Positions 60,174 through 64,000 of a stretch of DNA of 64,000 nt are shown one piece after another (within the stretch, counting starts at the first letter, position 1; each line of letters begins with the position of its first letter). Source of the stretch: Chryseobacterium senegalense (GTDB lineage Bacteria; Bacteroidota; Bacteroidia; Flavobacteriales; Weeksellaceae); the NCBI GenBank assembly GCA_001403755.1, contig CYUH01000015.1, positions 474,589-538,588 of the forward strand. Reading direction: 5' to 3'. The notes under the pieces were generated by a model. The model was not told where the DNA came from and searched no databases. It saw only the letters and a program-made list of their open reading frames with translations. A program made the position numbers and the translations under genes.

Positions 60174-61628
60174 ATGTCAGCAATGAGAAAGACGATTAAC
60201 GAATTACTTTCAGATTATAAAAAAGTTTTACATCACGATATAACCGTACAGGGCTGGGTGAGAGCATTTCGCTCCAACCGTTTTATCGCTTTGAACGATG
60301 GTTCCACAATCAATAACCTGCAAATAGTTATAGATTTTGAAAAGTTTGATGAAAATATTCTGAAAAATATCAGCACTGCATCTTCCTTGAAAATTGTTGG
60401 TGAAGTGGTAGAAAGTCAAGGAGCTGGACAAAATATTGAAATTATCGCTAAAAAAATTCAAATTTTAGGAGATAATTTTACCGAAGAAAGAGATAAAACC
60501 ATTTTGCAACCCAAAAAACACTCGCTTGAAGTTCTTCGTGAGCAGGCGCATTTGCGTTTTCGTACCAACTTATTTGGAGCGGTTTTCAGAGTGAGAAGTA
60601 CAATCAGTTTTGCGATTCATCAATTCTTTAACCAGAATCAGTTTTTCTACATGAATACGCCGATTATTACCGGTGCTGATGCGGAAGGAGCCGGAGAAAT
60701 GTTCGGTGTAACCAATTTCGATCTGAACAATATTCCCCGAGACGAAAACGGAGATATAGACTTTGAGCAAGATTTCTTTGGTAAAAAAACCAACCTCACG
60801 GTTTCCGGTCAGTTGAATGTTGAAACTTCAATGATGGGCTTGGGAAGAGTTTACACCTTTGGACCGACTTTCCGAGCGGAGAATTCCAATACTACGCGTC
60901 ACCTCGCCGAGTTTTGGATGGTGGAACCAGAAGTCGCGTTCAATAATCTTGAAGATAATATCGATTTGGCAGAAGATTTCTTAAAATATGTGATCGGTTA
61001 TGTATTAGAAAATTGCAAAGACGATTTGGAATTTTTGGATAAGAGATTTGCCGAAGAACAAAAACAAAAACCCGAGAAAGACAGAGCTTCCGAAGGTTTG
61101 ATCGAGAAACTGGAAAACGTTATCAAGAAAAGATTTAAGAGAGTTTCTTATACGGAAGCGATCGAAATTCTAAAAAATTCTAAAGAAAACAAAAAAGGCA
61201 AGTTCCAGTTTCCTATTGAAGACTGGGGTGCAGATTTGCAAAGTGAACACGAAAGATATTTGGTTGAAAAACATTTTGAAAGTCCGGTAGTTCTTTTCGA
61301 TTATCCGAAAGAAATCAAAGCGTTCTACATGAAACTCAACGAAGATGGGAAAACTGTAGCAGCAATGGATGTGCTTTTCCCAGGAATCGGTGAAATTATC
61401 GGAGGTTCGCAAAGAGAGGAAAGATACGACGTTCTCACCGAGAAGATGAAAACCATGAATGTTGATGAACACGAGCTGTGGTGGTATCTCGATACCAGAA
61501 AATTCGGTTCGGTTCCCCATGCAGGTTTCGGTCTTGGTCTTGAAAGATTGGTGCTTTTCGTAACAGGAATGACGAATATTCGTGATGTAATTCCTTTCCC
61601 AAGAACGCCAAAAAATGCCGAATTTTAG
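60174..61628 (+). CDS. asnS: Asparaginyl-tRNA synthetase
   Basis: A 484-residue class II enzyme charging tRNA-Asn. An N-terminal OB-fold anticodon domain ([18 protein letters not shown]) is followed by the catalytic core: motif 2 with [21 protein letters not shown], motif 3 with [21 protein letters not shown]. The start at 60174 and an ATG at 60183 (MRKTINELL) are both possible; the second resembles the usual family N-terminus. It is followed 93 nt later by rpoN. Confidence 0.95.
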   Translation: MSAMRKTINELLSDYKKVLHHDITVQGWVRAFRSNRFIALNDGSTINNLQIVIDFEKFDENILKNISTASSLKIVGEVVESQGAGQNIEIIAKKIQILGDNFTEERDKTILQPKKHSLEVLREQAHLRFRTNLFGAVFRVRSTISFAIHQFFNQNQFFYMNTPIITGADAEGAGEMFGVTNFDLNNIPRDENGDIDFEQDFFGKKTNLTVSGQLNVETSMMGLGRVYTFGPTFRAENSNTTRHLAEFWMVEPEVAFNNLEDNIDLAEDFLKYVIGYVLENCKDDLEFLDKRFAEEQKQKPEKDRASEGLIEKLENVIKKRFKRVSYTEAIEILKNSKENKKGKFQFPIEDWGADLQSEHERYLVEKHFESPVVLFDYPKEIKAFYMKLNEDGKTVAAMDVLFPGIGEIIGGSQREERYDVLTEKMKTMNVDEHELWWYLDTRKFGSVPHAGFGLGLERLVLFVTGMTNIRDVIPFPRTPKNAEF

Positions 61629-61721
61629 CAAATAAAACTCAATAAAACTAGTAAACCTCATCCCAATTAGAAACAGAGAAAACTGTACATTAACCAAAAA
61701 AAGGAAAAATAATTCCACACA

Positions 61722-63200
61722 ATGCTGAAACAAAATCTACAATTAAGACTCGGGCAAAAACTCGCACCACAACAGATTCAACTGATGAAGCTGATCCAGC
61801 TGCATACCTTGGAATTTGAAGAAGAATTGGAGCGCGAACTTGAAGAAAATCCGGCACTCGAAAAAGTTCAGGAAGAAACGAAAGAGGACGATTATGCATC
61901 TTTGGATGACAGTTACGAGGACGAAGGAACGGAAACCATCAGCACAGATTTTGATGTGGACGAATATATTTTTGATGATGAACCGGCCTATAAAACGGCT
62001 TCAAGTAATTATTCTGCAGACGATGAGGAATTTGATAACGAATCTCTGCTCACAGAAGGGCAATCCTTGTATGATTATCTCCTGGAACAAATTAATCTCA
62101 GCAGTATCGACGGTGAAGACCTGAAAATTGCAGAGTATTTGATAGGAAATCTCGATAATGATGGGTATTTAAGAAGAGAAATCAAACAAATTGTTGACGA
62201 TTTAGCTTTTTCACAAGGAATTTATACGACCCAGGAAAAAGTTACCGATATTCTTGAAAATTATGTGCAGAAACTTGATCCGCCAGGAGTGGGAGCAAGA
62301 AATCTTCAGGAATGTCTTCTGTTGCAAATTGAGAAAAAAGTAAGTGCAGATAAGGCGGTGATTCTAGCAGGGAATATCCTGAGAAACCAGTTTGATGCTT
62401 TGACCAATAAGCACTACAATAAAATCATCCAGAAATATGACATCGAAGAAGAAGATTTGAAAGATGCGTTGGAAGTGATTTCGAAATTATCGCCGAAAGT
62501 TGGAGGGAATTTCGATACACAAACCATCACCATTAACCAAGAAATCATCCCGGATTTTGTCATTCAAATTAAAGAAACAAAAAATGGACAAGTAGATGTA
62601 ATTCCTTTATTAAATAGTAAAAATGCACCTACGCTGAGAGTTTCGGAGGAATACAAAGACATTCTTACGACCTATTCTCACGATAAAAAATCTGCTGATC
62701 ATAAGCAAGCAGCACTGTTCATCAAACAAAAGTTGGATGCGGCGAAATGGTATATTGACGCCATTAATCAACGTCAAAATACTTTGTTGCAAACCATTTC
62801 TGCAATTGTGAAACTGCAGAAAAATTATTTTATCACAGGTGATGAAAAATCTCTGAAACCGATGATTTTGAAGGATGTTGCAGATATTACCGGGTTTGAT
62901 ATTTCTACAATTTCAAGGGTAGTTAAAAGCAAATATGCCGACACACCGAACGGAATTGTTTATTTGAAAAACCTTTTCTCAGACTCATTAACCAATGATG
63001 ATGGCGAGGAAGTTTCAACAAAGGAAATTAAAAATTATCTTCAGGAAGTCATCAACAACGAAAATAAAAGAAAACCGCTGACCGATGATGCTTTGGTGGG
63101 CCTTTTAAAAGAAAAAGGGTACAATATTGCGAGGCGAACCATCGCAAAATACCGTGAACAGCTCAATATTCCGGTAGCAAGATTAAGAAAAGAGTTATAA
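61722..63200 (+). CDS. rpoN: RNA polymerase sigma-54 factor
   Basis: A 492-residue sigma factor. The glutamine/leucine-rich N-terminal region I reads LKQNLQLRLGQKLAPQQIQLMKLIQL, followed by an acidic region II (about 50-100). Core-binding and HTH segments follow, and the RpoN box appears near the C-terminus as ARRTIAKYRE (consensus ARRTVAKYRE), followed by LNIPVARLRKEL. Complete and normal length. It directs transcription from -24/-12 promoters, needing activator ATPases, none of which lies here. A GAAA-loop terminator follows. Confidence 0.96.
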   Translation: MLKQNLQLRLGQKLAPQQIQLMKLIQLHTLEFEEELERELEENPALEKVQEETKEDDYASLDDSYEDEGTETISTDFDVDEYIFDDEPAYKTASSNYSADDEEFDNESLLTEGQSLYDYLLEQINLSSIDGEDLKIAEYLIGNLDNDGYLRREIKQIVDDLAFSQGIYTTQEKVTDILENYVQKLDPPGVGARNLQECLLLQIEKKVSADKAVILAGNILRNQFDALTNKHYNKIIQKYDIEEEDLKDALEVISKLSPKVGGNFDTQTITINQEIIPDFVIQIKETKNGQVDVIPLLNSKNAPTLRVSEEYKDILTTYSHDKKSADHKQAALFIKQKLDAAKWYIDAINQRQNTLLQTISAIVKLQKNYFITGDEKSLKPMILKDVADITGFDISTISRVVKSKYADTPNGIVYLKNLFSDSLTNDDGEEVSTKEIKNYLQEVINNENKRKPLTDDALVGLLKEKGYNIARRTIAKYREQLNIPVARLRKEL

Positions 63201-63230
63201 AAAAAAGTCAGAGAAATCTGACTTTTTTGT
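63201..63230. terminator. Bidirectional terminator after rpoN
   Basis: 12-bp stem AAAAAAGTCAGA/TCTGACTTTTTT (63201-63212 with 63217-63228) closed by a GAAA loop, between the convergent rpoN and membrane-protein genes. Confidence 0.85.
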
Positions 63231-63905
63231 TTATTGTTGCTGCTGATCTATTTTCTGTAATTCTTCCAAGTTTTTGCTTAAGCGCTTTAGCAGGATACCA
63301 TATACGAGTCGATAATATACCCAAATCAAAATCACACTGATGGCCATCATTATAACAGTTCCTACCAAAAAGCCAATTAATGTGGGATTATTGAGGTGGA
63401 TATTCTGTTGTGATAATATCTTAAAGGTGAATGCAGTAAGCACAATCGTAAATAAAATGATGAGAATGATATTGGTTAATATGAAAAGATTTACCGTTTT
63501 TTTAAAACTGATGATTTGCAAAATAAGTTTTTTAAGGTTCGATTCAATATTAATTCTACGGTAATTCTGGAAAAATTTAACCACAAAAAAAGCAGTAAGG
63601 ACAAGACTTATGATTTTCATGCTTAAAAAAAGATTTGAAAAACCATTCTGCAGACTTGTCGAATTTTTTACGCCAAGTTTTTCCATAATACGGATAAAAC
63701 TATTGTTGTCGTCACCGATAAAAGCGTAATAAAGATTCAAACAGAAAAACACGGAGAATTCCGCAATACAAATCCAGAGGATATATTTCACATAGTTTCG
63801 GGATGATTTGTTCAGCATCGCTTCTATGTCGGTGCTGTTGTATTTTGGCGGAAAAATTTGTTCCTGCCAAGTTTTCTTGAAATTATCTAAATCAAATTCA
63901 GGCAT
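63231..63905 (-). CDS. Membrane protein downstream of an ECF sigma factor, possible anti-sigma
   Basis: A 224-residue protein. The N-terminus is soluble and acidic (MPEFDLDNFKKTWQEQ), followed by about four membrane helices (about 38-60, 90-115, 132-160, 172-205) and a Gln-rich end. Its ATG overlaps the stop of the sigma gene by 8 bases (ATGCCTGA), so it is coupled to it. An anti-sigma or sensor function is the usual reason for such coupling, but the sequence shows no known anti-sigma motif and I do not recognise the family. Confidence 0.7.
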   Translation of the reverse strand: MPEFDLDNFKKTWQEQIFPPKYNSTDIEAMLNKSSRNYVKYILWICIAEFSVFFCLNLYYAFIGDDNNSFIRIMEKLGVKNSTSLQNGFSNLFLSMKIISLVLTAFFVVKFFQNYRRINIESNLKKLILQIISFKKTVNLFILTNIILIILFTIVLTAFTFKILSQQNIHLNNPTLIGFLVGTVIMMAISVILIWVYYRLVYGILLKRLSKNLEELQKIDQQQQ

Positions 63906-64000
63906 GTTTTTCCATTAATTGTTTTAAAGTCTTTTTCAGTCTGTTCATTTTCACCCGTGCATTTACCTCGGTAATTCCCAAGTTTTCAGCGATATCACGA
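63898..64000 (-). CDS. ECF-type RNA polymerase sigma factor, C-terminal end (partial)
   Basis: About 33 residues to a TGA at 63898-63900, continuing past the window edge. RDIAENLGITEVNARVKMNR is the helix-turn-helix of sigma region 4 (ISxxLGIxxxxVxxRLxR pattern), where the second helix reads the -35-type element. The upstream part, including region 2, lies outside. It overlaps the membrane-protein gene by 8 bases. Confidence 0.75.
   Translation of the reverse strand, partial: RDIAENLGITEVNARVKMNRLKKTLKQLMEKHA

Noticed and set aside
61170..61733. A 187-codon frame antisense to asnS and the start of rpoN
   Set aside because: Aromatic-rich shadow of two conserved genes.
1..64000. CRISPR array, prophage, toxin-antitoxin or defence island
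   Set aside because: No spaced direct repeats, no phage structural genes and no defence-type gene clusters were seen; the single mobile element is the IS at 46064-47490.

Overview
The window looks like chromosomal DNA of a flavobacterium, most likely Weeksellaceae (Chryseobacterium/Kaistella-like). The reasons are AT-rich sequence, promoters of the Bacteroidota type (TTTG, about 20 nt, TAnnTTTG), no clear Shine-Dalgarno sites, a type IX secretion (T9SS) sorting-domain protein, a BatABCD/MoxR operon, paired DUF3575-like outer-membrane proteins and a mevalonate-pathway gene. Genus placement is inference. Gene density is high. The only gene-poor stretch over 300 bases (14741-15082) holds tRNA-Phe, its promoter, its terminator and the promoter/operator of the next gene.

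Layout. 1-9400: end of an outer-membrane barrel gene, an ABC exporter pair, dusB with a lipoprotein, a thioredoxin/DUF3575/membrane-protein operon, glnS, and a second barrel gene. 9393-14740: menC and fbp on the minus strand, then lysC and a two-domain acyltransferase resembling OlsF on the plus strand. 14776-14941: tRNA-Phe unit. 15012-22079: an Rrf2-type Fe-S regulator followed by a seven-gene denitrification and NO-defence operon (membrane protein, NirK, NirV-like protein, SCO protein, cytochrome c, RIC, quinol NO reductase). This can reduce nitrite to NO to N2O; no N2O reductase is present here. 22096-32838: mutS2, ung, small envelope genes, a YbdG-like channel, pdxJ, a hydrolase/epimerase/acyl-CoA ligase trio and mvaD. 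32851-41593: a minus-strand moxR-GNAT-DUF58-BatABCD-type operon running toward marC. 41650-45602: dinB-like gene, rlmB, Gre-like gene, nitroreductase, TM2 gene, hemB. 45625-47503: a tiny T9SS-domain gene whose apparent terminator hairpin was split by an intact IS3-family (IS150-group) element. 47562-64000: ndh, trmD, an EEP-family phosphoesterase, Lrp, deoC, GH25, ABC-F, an amino-acid permease, a TonB-dependent siderophore receptor with two operator-like palindromes, rpsP, rimM, asnS, rpoN, and a truncated ECF sigma gene with its membrane partner.

The points most worth following up are these: the perfect 13-bp dyad over the Rrf2 promoter together with the unrecognised membrane protein that leads the nirK operon; the two matching 11-1-11 palindromes flanking the siderophore receptor promoter; the IS150-group element placed in a terminator loop; and a recurring arrangement in which TAnnTTTG ends 5-7 nt before a start codon, suggesting leaderless mRNAs. 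I did not find a clear defence island, CRISPR array or prophage.
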